Part shown: in pieces, positions 14,190-20,695 of the stretch | Numbering within the stretch: position 1 is the stretch's first letter | Layout of the letters: every line of letters starts with the position of its first letter | IMG/VR virus record: IMGVR_UViG_3300036774_000078 | Location: 1-30,042 of that record | Source: a virus | Length of the DNA stretch: 30,042 nucleotides | Reading direction: 5' to 3' (one strand) | Program-made: the position numbers and the translations under genes | Notes under the pieces: generated by a model | Database searches by the model: none | What the model was told of the DNA's origin: nothing | The model's input: only the letters and a program-made list of their open reading frames with translations

Positions 14190-14557
14190 GTAGCGAGTCG
14201 GTCACGCAGGTACTGGAGTCCGTTCTCGCTCAGCTGCGTGAGGAGTTTCCGTACGCCGTGGTCTACGATGCGCGGCTGGAGTTCCGGCTCGGCGAGCGCT
14301 CGGATCTGGGCGACCCCACGCAGCGCTGGAACGAGACGATCTGGACGATTCAGGTCGACAACCTGAGTGAGAGCGCCGACTCGCTGGAGCAAGCGTTCGC
14401 CGATCTTCGGGCGACGCTGGCGCGCAGGGCACAGGTACCGGAGCGAGCCGAGCGCCTTGCGGCCCTCCTGCGCGAGATCCCGGACGAGGGGTTCGAGAGG
14501 GAGAACGTGGTCATGGCCGCTCGGGCGATTCTGGAGAAGGAGCGCGGTCGGCGATGA
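14186..14557 (+). CDS. Unknown protein, 123 aa
   Basis: ATG 14186 overlaps the preceding stop by 4 nt. An amphipathic start (VTQVLESVLAQLREEFPYAV) leads to strands VYDARLEFRLG and TIWTIQVDNLS, then a helical acidic/basic C-terminus. No family is recognised. Confidence 0.65.
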   Translation: MSSESVTQVLESVLAQLREEFPYAVVYDARLEFRLGERSDLGDPTQRWNETIWTIQVDNLSESADSLEQAFADLRATLARRAQVPERAERLAALLREIPDEGFERENVVMAARAILEKERGRR

Positions 14558-14811
14558 GTAGCTCCGCGAAGTGCCCAGGCTGCCTGCGCGCCGTTGGACA
14601 CCAGTTCGGCTGTCGCTACGCCAAGTCGAAGTCGAACGCGAAGCTCCGCGTGCTCGCCGAGCCGGGCTTCGAGGCCGGCCGGAAGGCGGCGTTCGTCGCC
14701 GCCGTCGAGGAGTGCGAGGCGTACTCGAAGTCGACGACGTCGGAAGAGGCCAAAGCCGTGGCGATGAACCTCGCGGTGCGGATCGCAAAGAGAGCGAAGA
14801 GGAGCACATGA
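14554..14811 (+). CDS. Small protein with CxxC zinc-like motif
   Basis: 85 residues. CPGCLRAVGHQFGC at residues 7-20 could bind zinc. The rest is helical, with EAGRKAAFVAAVEECEAYSK and a basic end IAKRAKRST. Four-nucleotide overlaps on both sides. Function unknown. Confidence 0.65.
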   Translation: MSSSAKCPGCLRAVGHQFGCRYAKSKSNAKLRVLAEPGFEAGRKAAFVAAVEECEAYSKSTTSEEAKAVAMNLAVRIAKRAKRST

Positions 14812-15227
14812 CGTTACGATGCAACAGGGCCGAGCGCGTTCGGACCGACGTGGACGAGACGGAGGAGTGGTTCTGCGTGAAGCCGTACGGGCACGAGGAG
14901 AACCACTACGTCGAGAACGCCGACCACTCGGCGGGCATGGCGGTAGCGCTGACGCCTGCCGAGGTCGAGTACCGGCGAGGGCGGGCCGATGGCGCCGCGG
15001 ACCCGCTGCGGATCCTCCAGGAGACGGCGACGTGGCTGCGCAGCCAGGCCACCGCGCTGCGCAAGCAGGCGAGTGACTGCCAGGAGGCCGCGGAACAAGT
15101 CGAACTGCGAGTGCGGCGGATCGTGCTGCGCGCGGAGGATTCGCTGCTGAAGTGCAACCACTGCCAGCGGCTTTCGACGAGCGACCCGTGCGACTACTGC
15201 GGACGCGGCGTGGGTGACGTCACATGA
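14808..15227 (+). CDS. Unknown protein with C-terminal zinc ribbon
   Basis: 139 residues from ATG 14808, with GAGGAG overlapping the previous gene. The N-terminal 50 residues contain Cys and His (LRCNRAERV, EWFCVKPYGHEENHYVE). A central helix (LRILQETATWLRSQATALRK...) leads to CNHCQRLSTSDPCDYCG at about 115-131, a clear zinc ribbon. It could contact nucleic acid or protein; no family name can be given. Confidence 0.7.
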   Translation: MTLRCNRAERVRTDVDETEEWFCVKPYGHEENHYVENADHSAGMAVALTPAEVEYRRGRADGAADPLRILQETATWLRSQATALRKQASDCQEAAEQVELRVRRIVLRAEDSLLKCNHCQRLSTSDPCDYCGRGVGDVT

Positions 15228-15466
15228 CGGACGAGGCGGGCAAGATGAGCCGCGATCGTTGTCACGCGCTCGGCTGCACGAACTCGGCCGACCCGCGCTT
15301 CGCGATCCACGGCCCCGACGGCGAGCCCGTTGGAGCATGTGACGGGCACGGCAATCCGGGCTGCGATGGAGACCCCTGCACGTGCCCACAGCACGACGGT
15401 GAGGTGGGTCCGGTGCCGTCATGGATTGCGGCGCAGCGTCGGGTGCGTGAAGGCCGGGGCACATGA
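15224..15466 (+). CDS. Small Cys/His-rich protein
   Basis: 80 residues with CHALGCTNSADPRF, GACDGHGNPGC and DPCTCPQH, i.e. seven Cys and several His, so one or two metal sites are likely. It ends VREGRGT because the last codons are also the ribosome site (GAAGG) of the next gene. Two other genes in the run have the same ending. Confidence 0.6.
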   Translation: MTDEAGKMSRDRCHALGCTNSADPRFAIHGPDGEPVGACDGHGNPGCDGDPCTCPQHDGEVGPVPSWIAAQRRVREGRGT

Positions 15467-15648
15467 GCGACCAGTCGCAGCCGATCGTGCACTGGTGCGT
15501 GTTCAGCGACGGAGAACCCGCGTGCGGCGCTGTCATGCCGGAACCGCCGTCGAGGAAGCCGTTCTCGTGGCCCGACCACTACCCGCGGGTGACGCCGTCT
15601 CAGAAAGACGTGACGTGCGAAGCCTGCAAGGAGCGCTGCAGCAAATGA
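15463..15648 (+). CDS. Small Cys-containing protein, 61 aa
   Basis: Starts at ATG 15463 in an ATGA overlap after a GAAGG site. Cysteines in VHWCVFSDGEPACGAVM and DVTCEACKERC suggest a small zinc-binding fold of the C-x8-C ... CxxC type. Resembles many phage zinc-finger micro-proteins; no function is assigned. Confidence 0.6.
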   Translation: MSDQSQPIVHWCVFSDGEPACGAVMPEPPSRKPFSWPDHYPRVTPSQKDVTCEACKERCSK

Positions 15649-15911
15649 CGACGCCCGCGAAGAGCGCGGCGCTCGCGTTGCTCGGCACCATGGTCGGGTG
15701 CGGCCATCCCACGCCGTTCGCGCCGCCGCAGTGTCTCTCGCAGAGCGGCGACGAGAGAGCGACGTGCCTGCATGTGGCGGCGGGGAGACTGCGCGTTCAC
15801 GCCGCCGCGCTGAGCCGTGAGGGGTTCCGGTCGGAGGCCACTCGACTCGTCGATCTCTCGGTCGCACTGGATCGAGAAGTGACAGAAATCCTCCTGGAGA
15901 AGCAGCCGTGA
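15645..15911 (+). CDS. Putative small lipoprotein
   Basis: 88 residues from ATG 15645. A short basic start and hydrophobic stretch (AKSAALALLGTMVGC) ends in VGC, close to a lipobox, with C19 as possible lipidation site. The mature part is helical (RLRVHAAALSREGFRSEATR...). If exported it would sit at the host membrane, as superinfection-exclusion or lysis-helper lipoproteins do, but that is only inferred. GTGA overlap with the next gene. Confidence 0.55.
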   Translation: MTTPAKSAALALLGTMVGCGHPTPFAPPQCLSQSGDERATCLHVAAGRLRVHAAALSREGFRSEATRLVDLSVALDREVTEILLEKQP

Positions 15912-16093
15912 AGATGATCCGCCGCATCTACGTCATCGAGCGGAACAGTCGGCCGATGGAATGCCACTTCAGCCGCGCGAAGGCTGGAGCCGCGCTTGCG
16001 AGCTACCGTCTGCTGACGGGAGTGTCGAAGGTCGTGCCGTACGCCCCGCTGCTGCCGGCGCGACGGAAGAAGCGCGAGGCACAGAAGCGATGA
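15908..16093 (+). CDS. Small basic protein, 61 aa
   Basis: GTG start in a GTGA overlap, with AGGAGAAGC upstream. It is very basic, particularly the C-terminus (PARRKKREAQKR), with a possible strand-helix core IRRIYVIERNSRPMECHFSR. Nucleic-acid binding is possible but not shown. No family is recognised. Confidence 0.6.
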   Translation: MKMIRRIYVIERNSRPMECHFSRAKAGAALASYRLLTGVSKVVPYAPLLPARRKKREAQKR

Positions 16094-16734
16094 AGCAGTC
16101 CGAGCAGCTTCGGAGGTGGGCGTGGGATCTCGCGGCGTGGTCCTACGAGCCCCCGCTCGCGCTCGATGTAGACGAGCAGCTGGAGCTGGCCAAGGCGCTG
16201 AACGACGCCGCGAACACGATCGACGGAGACAGTCCCGAAGCGCCGCAGGCAGCAGCGTCGTACTACGAGCGCCTCGCCGTGCCGCACCTGGACGGCTCAC
16301 CGATCTTCAAGAGCCCGAACGATGAGCGCAGTGAGACGGAGGTGTCGGCGCTCGTGGAGCGCGCCTGGCGCTGCACGCTCGGCAGCTTCGGACGGCTCTC
16401 GGCGATCGACTGGTACGCGACACGTGACGGTCGTCTCGTCGGGCTGATCGAGCTGAAGTCACGTGCCCACGCGAGCGGCCGGTACGAGACCGTGTTCCTC
16501 AACGTGCGCAAGTGGCTGGCGCTCTCCCTGGCGAGCGCTGGGCTCGGGGTGCCGGCGCTGTTCATCGTCCGGTTCACGGATGGCGTTCGGTACATACCGC
16601 TGAGCGAGATCGACGCGCGGAGGATCACCGTCGGCGGCCTCCGCTCGATCGTCAAGAGCAGGAACGACGTCGAGCCGATCATCGAAGTGGAGGTGAAAGC
16701 GATGCGAGCCCTTGAAGAAGGACGTGGTACATGA
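16090..16734 (+). CDS. PD-(D/E)XK nuclease-like protein
   Basis: 214 residues from ATG 16090. After a helical N-terminus (to about 65), residues 80-175 show a restriction-endonuclease-like core: E84 in a helix (ETEVSALVERAW), D107 in SAIDWYATRDG, then VGLIELKSR with E121 and K123 (the E-x-K signature), a helix VRKWLALSLASA and strand ALFIVRFTDGVRYIPL. All canonical residues are present, so metal-dependent DNA cleavage is plausible. It differs from the Rec module nucleases and sits among accessory genes, so it may act in host DNA attack or repair. Ends LEEGRGT, a translated ribosome site. Confidence 0.7.
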   Translation: MKQSEQLRRWAWDLAAWSYEPPLALDVDEQLELAKALNDAANTIDGDSPEAPQAAASYYERLAVPHLDGSPIFKSPNDERSETEVSALVERAWRCTLGSFGRLSAIDWYATRDGRLVGLIELKSRAHASGRYETVFLNVRKWLALSLASAGLGVPALFIVRFTDGVRYIPLSEIDARRITVGGLRSIVKSRNDVEPIIEVEVKAMRALEEGRGT

Positions 16735-16925
16735 AGTCACGCGAGTTCATCCGGGATCATCTGATGCCTGCTGGCGCGAAACTCGTGAAGAAGGACGGCG
16801 ACCACTACGTCTACGAGCTACCGAACGGCAAGCGCATGGTCGTGCCGATGGGAGGCAGCCACTCGGAGGCGAGACCGTACCTCGTGAGGCGGCTGCAGAA
16901 GCTCCTTGAAGGAAGGGGAACATGA
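16731..16925 (+). CDS. HicA-like (YcfA/dsRBD-fold) small protein, no HicB partner
   Basis: 64 residues: KSREFIRDHLMPAGAKLVKK, then DGDHYVYELPNGKRMVVPM and a closing helix YLVRRLQKLLEG. This follows the HicA order (helix, G-S-H-x-x-Y strand, P-x-G-R-x-x-V-P strand, helix), with GDH in place of the usual GSH, so the catalytic-type His is kept. HicA toxins cleave mRNA and are normally neutralised by an adjacent HicB; neither neighbour looks like HicB. Some phages carry solitary HicA-like genes. ATGA overlaps on both sides. Confidence 0.6.
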   Translation: MKSREFIRDHLMPAGAKLVKKDGDHYVYELPNGKRMVVPMGGSHSEARPYLVRRLQKLLEGRGT

Positions 16926-17131
16926 AGTTCAGTGAAGTGATCGCGGCGTTGGAGGACGGGAAGAAGGTGACCCGTGAGGGTGACCCCGATGGCGTGTACG
17001 TCCAGCTTGTCGTGCCCGCCGACACGGGCCTTCAGCCGCGGCTGATCGAGGTCTACCCGGACGGAAGCTGGGTGAGGGTGAATCTGAAGTTTGACGGGTC
17101 GATGCGGGAAGCATGGCGGGTGATCGAGTGA
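16922..17131 (+). CDS. Small DUF2829/Tad2-like candidate protein
   Basis: 69 residues. It begins MKFSEVIAALEDGKKVTREG and ends MREAWRVIE, matching by eye the start (F-x-E-A-x-x-x-L-x-x-G-K-K-V-x-R) and end (D-W-x-V) of DUF2829-type phage proteins, to which the Thoeris inhibitor Tad2 belongs. The middle has strands VYVQLVVPA and LIEVYPDGSWVRVN. It is shorter than typical Tad2 and lacks the usual RKGW tryptophan, so sugar-nucleotide binding is not assured. GAAGG ribosome site inside the previous gene. Confidence 0.45.
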   Translation: MKFSEVIAALEDGKKVTREGDPDGVYVQLVVPADTGLQPRLIEVYPDGSWVRVNLKFDGSMREAWRVIE

Positions 17132-17313
17132 CGTACAAGATCGGCAGCATGGTCGTCATCGAGAACGAGCCGGACACGGTCTGCTCGCGCTGCGGGCACA
17201 AGAAGGAGTGCCGCGACGTGCTCGGCAACGGGACCAGGATCTGTTTCGGCTGCGCCACAGAGGCGGAGAAGAACGCCTACGCGCGCAGGCTGTTCGGGGA
17301 GGAATCGTCGTGA
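17128..17313 (+). CDS. Small zinc-finger protein (CxxC...CxxC)
   Basis: 61 residues from GTG 17128 (GTGA overlap; ATG 17113 would add five residues). CSRCGHKKECRDVLG and ICFGC give a treble-clef or ribbon-like four-Cys site at residues about 19-43, followed by a short helix EAEKNAYARRLFGEE. Probably a nucleic-acid or protein adaptor. Function unknown. Confidence 0.65.
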   Translation: MTYKIGSMVVIENEPDTVCSRCGHKKECRDVLGNGTRICFGCATEAEKNAYARRLFGEESS

Positions 17314-17357
17314 TGAACCGGAGGCCGAAAGTGAAGCATGGGTCGGTGGTCGAGTGA
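17313..17357 (+). CDS. Bridging micro-ORF, 14 codons
   Basis: Encodes MNRRPKVKHGSVVE. The ATG overlaps the upstream stop (TGATG) and the stop overlaps the next start (GTGA, 17354-17357). As at 13073, it keeps the chain of overlapping genes unbroken. Strongly basic; a real function for the peptide is not shown. Confidence 0.3.
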   Translation: MNRRPKVKHGSVVE

Positions 17358-17845
17358 CCCGCTTCTTCTTCGACACGGAGTTCATCGAGGACGGCAAGAC
17401 CATCGACCTGATCTCGATCGCGATCGTCGCCGACAGCGGCCCCGACTACTACGCGATCAGCCAAGAGGCGGACCTGACACGCGCGAGCCCGTGGGTCCGG
17501 CAGAATGTGCTCCCTCACCTGCCGCCGTACGGCGATCCGCACTGGACGACGCGGGAGATCATCAAGAAAGGCGTCGAGGCGTTCGTGCTCACGCACTCCG
17601 ACGGGAAGGAGCCGGAGTTCTGGGCGTACTACGCCGACTACGACTGGGTCGCGCTCTGTCAGCTGTTCGGCACGATGATGGACCTGCCGGAGTCGTGGCC
17701 GATGTACTGCATGGACCTGAAGCAGCTGTCGGTGATGAAGGGCAGTCCGACGCACCCGCCCGGTCCGAAGGACTTGCACGATGCGCTCGCGGACGCGCAC
17801 TGGAACAAGCGCCTGTTCGACTTCCTGATGCGAGGCCACCAGTGA
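17354..17845 (+). CDS. DEDD-type 3'-5' exonuclease, Rv2179c-like
   Basis: 163 residues from GTG 17354. RFFFDTEFIEDG (D7, E9), TIDLISIAIVAD, SPWVRQNVLPHLPP, FWAYYADYDWVALCQLFG (D95 or D97), WPMYCMDLKQ and LHDALADAHW (H142, D147) match the Rv2179c-like family of single-domain RNase-H-fold exoribonucleases point by point; all DEDDh residues are present. Family members degrade RNA or oligonucleotides 3' to 5' and are common in phages. The length is typical. GTGA overlap with the methylase gene downstream. Confidence 0.87.
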   Translation: MTRFFFDTEFIEDGKTIDLISIAIVADSGPDYYAISQEADLTRASPWVRQNVLPHLPPYGDPHWTTREIIKKGVEAFVLTHSDGKEPEFWAYYADYDWVALCQLFGTMMDLPESWPMYCMDLKQLSVMKGSPTHPPGPKDLHDALADAHWNKRLFDFLMRGHQ

Positions 17846-18423
17846 TCGCCCAACACCTCTCGAACAGCGTCGAGCACTACACGCCCACCGAGGTGGTCGA
17901 AGCGGCGCGCGAGGTGCTCGGCGAGATCGATCTCGACCCGGCCTCGTGCGAAGCGGCCCAGAAGGTCGTACGAGCGGCGCACTGGATCGGCCTGCCCGAA
18001 GACGGGCTCGCTGTGCACGCGGGATGGACCGGGCGCGTGTTCCTGAACCCGCCGGGCGGCACGTTCACCGCGCGCCGGAAGCAGAAGACCGATCCGAAGC
18101 CGGTGACTCCGCCGGAGGACATCGCCGCCAAGGAGAAGTGGGGCACCGACTCGCGCGCCGTCGCGTGGTGGCGTGCGCTCGCCGAGGGCTACCTGGACGG
18201 AGATGTGACGGAAGCGATCTTCGTCGGCTTCAGCATCGACATCTTGCAGGCGTCGCAAGGACAAGGCGAAACCGACCCGCTCTCGTTCTCGATCTGCGTG
18301 CCGCGCAAGCGACTGTGCTTCGGCGGTGATCAGCCGACGCACGGGAACGTCATCGTGTACTTGGGGACACAGACCGAGAAGTTTCGTGAAGTATTCTCGC
18401 GCTTCGGCAGCGTGAAGCTCTGA
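17842..18423 (+). CDS. Phage DNA N6-adenine methyltransferase
   Basis: 193 residues from GTG 17842. VEHYTPTEVVEAAREVLGEI, then DLDPASCE and VFLNPPGG (NPPG at 69-72) match the phage N6A methylase family that uses an N/D-P-P-x motif IV to methylate adenine. Later strands EAIFVGFSIDIL and HGNVIVYLG also fit. No restriction enzyme with matching features is adjacent, so it is an orphan methylase, possibly protecting phage DNA from host restriction. It is the last gene of the overlap chain. Confidence 0.87.
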   Translation: MIAQHLSNSVEHYTPTEVVEAAREVLGEIDLDPASCEAAQKVVRAAHWIGLPEDGLAVHAGWTGRVFLNPPGGTFTARRKQKTDPKPVTPPEDIAAKEKWGTDSRAVAWWRALAEGYLDGDVTEAIFVGFSIDILQASQGQGETDPLSFSICVPRKRLCFGGDQPTHGNVIVYLGTQTEKFREVFSRFGSVKL

Positions 18424-18429
18424 GCAAAG

Positions 18430-18458
18430 TTGACGAACGGATCTCACGTGACTACGGT
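18430..18458 (+). promoter_or_regulatory. Promoter candidate, leaderless type, start of the virion/lysis module
   Basis: TTGACG (18430-18435), a 17-bp spacer and TACGGT (18453-18458) precede ATG 18466 by 7 nt, so transcription would begin at or next to the A of ATG. No Shine-Dalgarno sequence lies before that ATG. -35 matches 5 of 6, -10 only 3 of 6. Confidence 0.45.
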
Positions 18459-18465
18459 CGGGACC

Positions 18466-18741
18466 ATGCCGAGCCTCAAGCATGCCGTGGCCCTGCTCGT
18501 TGTCGGATGCACCACAGGCCCGGTCGTTCCGACCGTGCAGACCGTGTGCGAGGACGCCGCGACGCAGAACGCTCCTGAGCTTGCGAAGCTCGCTGCCGGT
18601 CGCGGCGTCTCGGCTGCTGAGATGCAGCAGGAGTTCGTCACGGCGTGCGTGACGCGCCTCAACGCGGACCTTCAGGAGATCCCGGCGGATCTCGCAGCCA
18701 TCTCGACCGTGCCACCCTCAGACGCAGGAACAGACCAATGA
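18466..18741 (+). CDS. Putative small lipoprotein
   Basis: 91 residues from ATG 18466. MPSLKHAVALLVVGC is a short lipoprotein signal with a near-lipobox VVGC (C15), followed by TTGPVVPTVQTVC and a helical region LAKLAAGRGVSAAEMQQ, ending Pro/Ser/Asp-rich. A TTG at 18430 would add 12 residues, but those bases look like a promoter. It could be a spanin-like or exclusion lipoprotein. Overlaps the next gene by 4 nt. Confidence 0.6.
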   Translation: MPSLKHAVALLVVGCTTGPVVPTVQTVCEDAATQNAPELAKLAAGRGVSAAEMQQEFVTACVTRLNADLQEIPADLAAISTVPPSDAGTDQ

Positions 18742-19724
18742 AAGAAGTCTTCGCCCCCCATCTAGGTCGGAACGTCAAGTTCGGTCGCCGCGAGCGCGCA
18801 CCGGGCGGTTCTCGCGTCCACTTCTCGGACTTCGTGGCGCACGCGGCGATGCCGACGATCCCGACCGCCTGCGACTTCTCACCGAAGGCGGCATCGGTGC
18901 TCGCTGACATCTACAAGAACGATTCCCTCGGGGATTGCGTCATCGCGGGCGGCTACCACATCCTCGGCACCTGGACGGGCAACGCGACGGGTGTGCCGTT
19001 CCACGCGACGGGCGCGCAGATCCTGGCGGACTACCAGGCCATCGGCGGATACGTTCCGGGCGACCCGAGCACGGACAACGGCTGCCAGCTGCAGGACGCG
19101 ATCAAGTACTGGACGAAGAAGGGTTTCGCGAACGGAACGAAGCTCATCGGATCTACGTCGGTCAACGCGCGCAGCGTGAACGACGTGAAGGCCGTGTGCT
19201 TCTTGACGGAGACGCTGAAGTTCGGCGTCGGTCTGCCGGATGCGTGGGTGAACCCGTTCCCGGCGGGGAACGGCTTCGTGTGGGACGTGGCGGGACCGTC
19301 GAACCCGAACAACGGGCACGACTTCATCGCGTACGGCTTCAACGACAAGGGCGTGCTCATCGACTCGTGGGGCCTCAAGGGTCTCATCACCTGGCCGGCC
19401 GTCGCGGCCTACGCCGGGCCCTCCGCGAACGGGGAACTTTACGGGCTCTTCACGGAGGACATCCGGGCGAAGGGCCAGGCTGTCGCGCCGAACGGCGTGG
19501 CCTGGACCGATCTGGTGAAGGCTTTCGATGCGGAGGGCGGCAACGTCCCCGTGCCGGCACCTCCGCCTCCCGCGCCTCCGGCACCGACGCCGGGCGGCAT
19601 CGTGACGCTCGCGCAGGCGCAGGCGTGGGCCGTCTCGGGGCTGCAGGCCGGTCCGTGGCTGATCTCGAAGGACGCAGCCATGACGAAGGTGAAGCAGTCG
19701 CTTCAGGGGAACTGGCCGAAGTGA
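18738..19724 (+). CDS. Papain-fold (C39/C1-like) cysteine peptidase-like protein with Pro-rich linker
   Basis: 328 residues. DSLGDCVIAGGYHILGTWTG places a candidate nucleophile C67 at a helix start, NNGHDFIAYGFN gives H194 and LIDSWGLKG gives D209, the Cys-His-Asp order of papain-like enzymes. I have seen this arrangement (GDC-x-I-A... GHD/GHA ... W-G) in bacterial and phage proteins of unknown substrate. A Pro/Ala linker (271-286) leads to a 40-residue helical tail (LAQAQAWAVSGLQAGPWLIS). It may process virion proteins or act on the cell wall. There is no signal peptide. Confidence 0.7.
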   Translation: MKEVFAPHLGRNVKFGRRERAPGGSRVHFSDFVAHAAMPTIPTACDFSPKAASVLADIYKNDSLGDCVIAGGYHILGTWTGNATGVPFHATGAQILADYQAIGGYVPGDPSTDNGCQLQDAIKYWTKKGFANGTKLIGSTSVNARSVNDVKAVCFLTETLKFGVGLPDAWVNPFPAGNGFVWDVAGPSNPNNGHDFIAYGFNDKGVLIDSWGLKGLITWPAVAAYAGPSANGELYGLFTEDIRAKGQAVAPNGVAWTDLVKAFDAEGGNVPVPAPPPPAPPAPTPGGIVTLAQAQAWAVSGLQAGPWLISKDAAMTKVKQSLQGNWPK

Positions 19725-20248
19725 TTTCGATCCCCGAAGTTCTCACTGCGATGCTCTCGCTCATGCCGGGTCCGAGCCCGGCATGGAACGAGACGCAGGA
19801 GCAGTACCTCTCTCGCGCACAGGTCGTCGCCGAGTCCATCGTTGCCGCGTCGGACGGCAAGCGACAGCGCGCGATGGCGATCCTCGTCGTGTTCTGGGGA
19901 GAGAGTCGTTTCTCGCCCCTCATCCACGCGGGGCTCAAGCTCGGTGACGGCGGCAAGGCGATCTGCCTTGGGCAGCATCATCAGCTGACGCGCACGACGG
20001 AGGAATGGTCGAGCCTCGCCGGCACAGACCGGGCAGCGACCACGCGGTGCGCGCGGGCCACCGGCGACGCGCTCGTGCGCTCCTGGCACTACTGCCGCGC
20101 GCTCTCGGACAAGTTCGACTACCCGGAAGCGTTCGTGCTCTACGGCACGGGCGCGACGTGCCGCGCGAACGAGTCGAAGTGGAAGGGCATCTTCGTCGAC
20201 CGCGGCGAGAAGTGGCACGCACTCGTGGCGCACGGGAGGATCCTGTGA
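19721..20248 (+). CDS. Transglycosylase/lysozyme-like protein
   Basis: 175 residues from GTG 19721 (GTGA overlap). The region AMAILVVFWGESRFSPLIHAG resembles the ES-x-F/W catalytic stretch of soluble lytic transglycosylases, with E61 as the candidate acid. Later QHHQLT, CRATGDALVRSWHYCR and FVLYGTGATC fit a lysozyme-type helical fold with extra cysteines. Probably a peptidoglycan hydrolase for entry or lysis. No signal peptide or membrane segment. The overlap suggests coupled expression with the peptidase-like gene. Confidence 0.7.
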   Translation: MISIPEVLTAMLSLMPGPSPAWNETQEQYLSRAQVVAESIVAASDGKRQRAMAILVVFWGESRFSPLIHAGLKLGDGGKAICLGQHHQLTRTTEEWSSLAGTDRAATTRCARATGDALVRSWHYCRALSDKFDYPEAFVLYGTGATCRANESKWKGIFVDRGEKWHALVAHGRIL

Positions 20249-20439
20249 CCCCTGAGAAAGCAGCGAAGCGCCATCCGGTGTGTCCGGTCGAGGGGCACGG
20301 ACCGCTCTCGTACTTCGAGTCCGCTGACGCCTACGCCTGCATGCAGTGCGACGAGTGGCGCGAGGAGGAGTGCGGGGAACAGGTCTGCTCCTTCTGTCAG
20401 AAGCGCCCCGAGCACCCGTCAGAGCTTCGAGCCTCGTGA
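20245..20439 (+). CDS. Small zinc-ribbon-like protein, 64 aa
   Basis: GTG start with GGAGGA upstream (GTGA overlap). Cysteines in HPVCPVEGHG, YACMQCDEW, EECGEQVCSFCQK form at least two CxxC pairs, so one or two zinc sites. Short, soluble, Glu-rich. No family name can be given. Confidence 0.6.
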   Translation: MTPEKAAKRHPVCPVEGHGPLSYFESADAYACMQCDEWREEECGEQVCSFCQKRPEHPSELRAS

Positions 20440-20663
20440 CGCTGCTCACCGCGCACCTGACCTGCGCGGGCCTCACCTGGGTCGCGATCGTGACCGACGG
20501 CGTCACGACGCGACTCACACCGAGGAGCTTCCTTCGTGCGCTGCGTTACGACATCGTCACCTTCGGAGCTGGCCGGGTGGTCCTGTGGGCGCTGCTCTGC
20601 CTCACGATGTGGTGGACAGTCTGGTTCGCCTGGATGATGGACTGGCTGGAGTCGCGCAAGTAG
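20436..20663 (+). CDS. Small membrane protein
   Basis: 75 residues from GTG 20436. Residues 1-20 are moderately hydrophobic, and residues 43-70 (GRVVLWALLCLTMWWTVWFAWMMDW, shown in part) form a strong Trp-rich membrane helix. Positive charges (RSFLRALR) lie between. Could be a virion membrane protein or lysis accessory. Confidence 0.6.
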   Translation: MTLLTAHLTCAGLTWVAIVTDGVTTRLTPRSFLRALRYDIVTFGAGRVVLWALLCLTMWWTVWFAWMMDWLESRK

Positions 20664-20689
20664 ACTCCGGCATGTGCCGACGGTAGAGT
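20661..20689 (+). promoter_or_regulatory. Leaderless-type promoter candidate before 20696
   Basis: TAGACT (20661-20666), 17 nt, TAGAGT (20684-20689), then 6 nt to ATG 20696, with no Shine-Dalgarno sequence. The spacer contains the 12-bp motif CGGCATGTGCCG. GGCATGTGC-N4-GGTAGAGT is shared with the site before 21119. Confidence 0.5.
20668..20679 (+). repeat. 12-bp palindromic motif CGGCATGTGCCG, copy 4
   Basis: Exact copy lying between the -35 and -10 boxes of the promoter candidate for the gene at 20696, a position where a bound repressor or activator would control initiation. Confidence 0.55.
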
Positions 20690-20695
20690 CCGGGG

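Noticed and set aside
16731-17131. HicA followed by DUF2829-like gene as a HicAB toxin-antitoxin pair
   Set aside because: The second protein lacks the HicB strand pattern and any DNA-binding domain.
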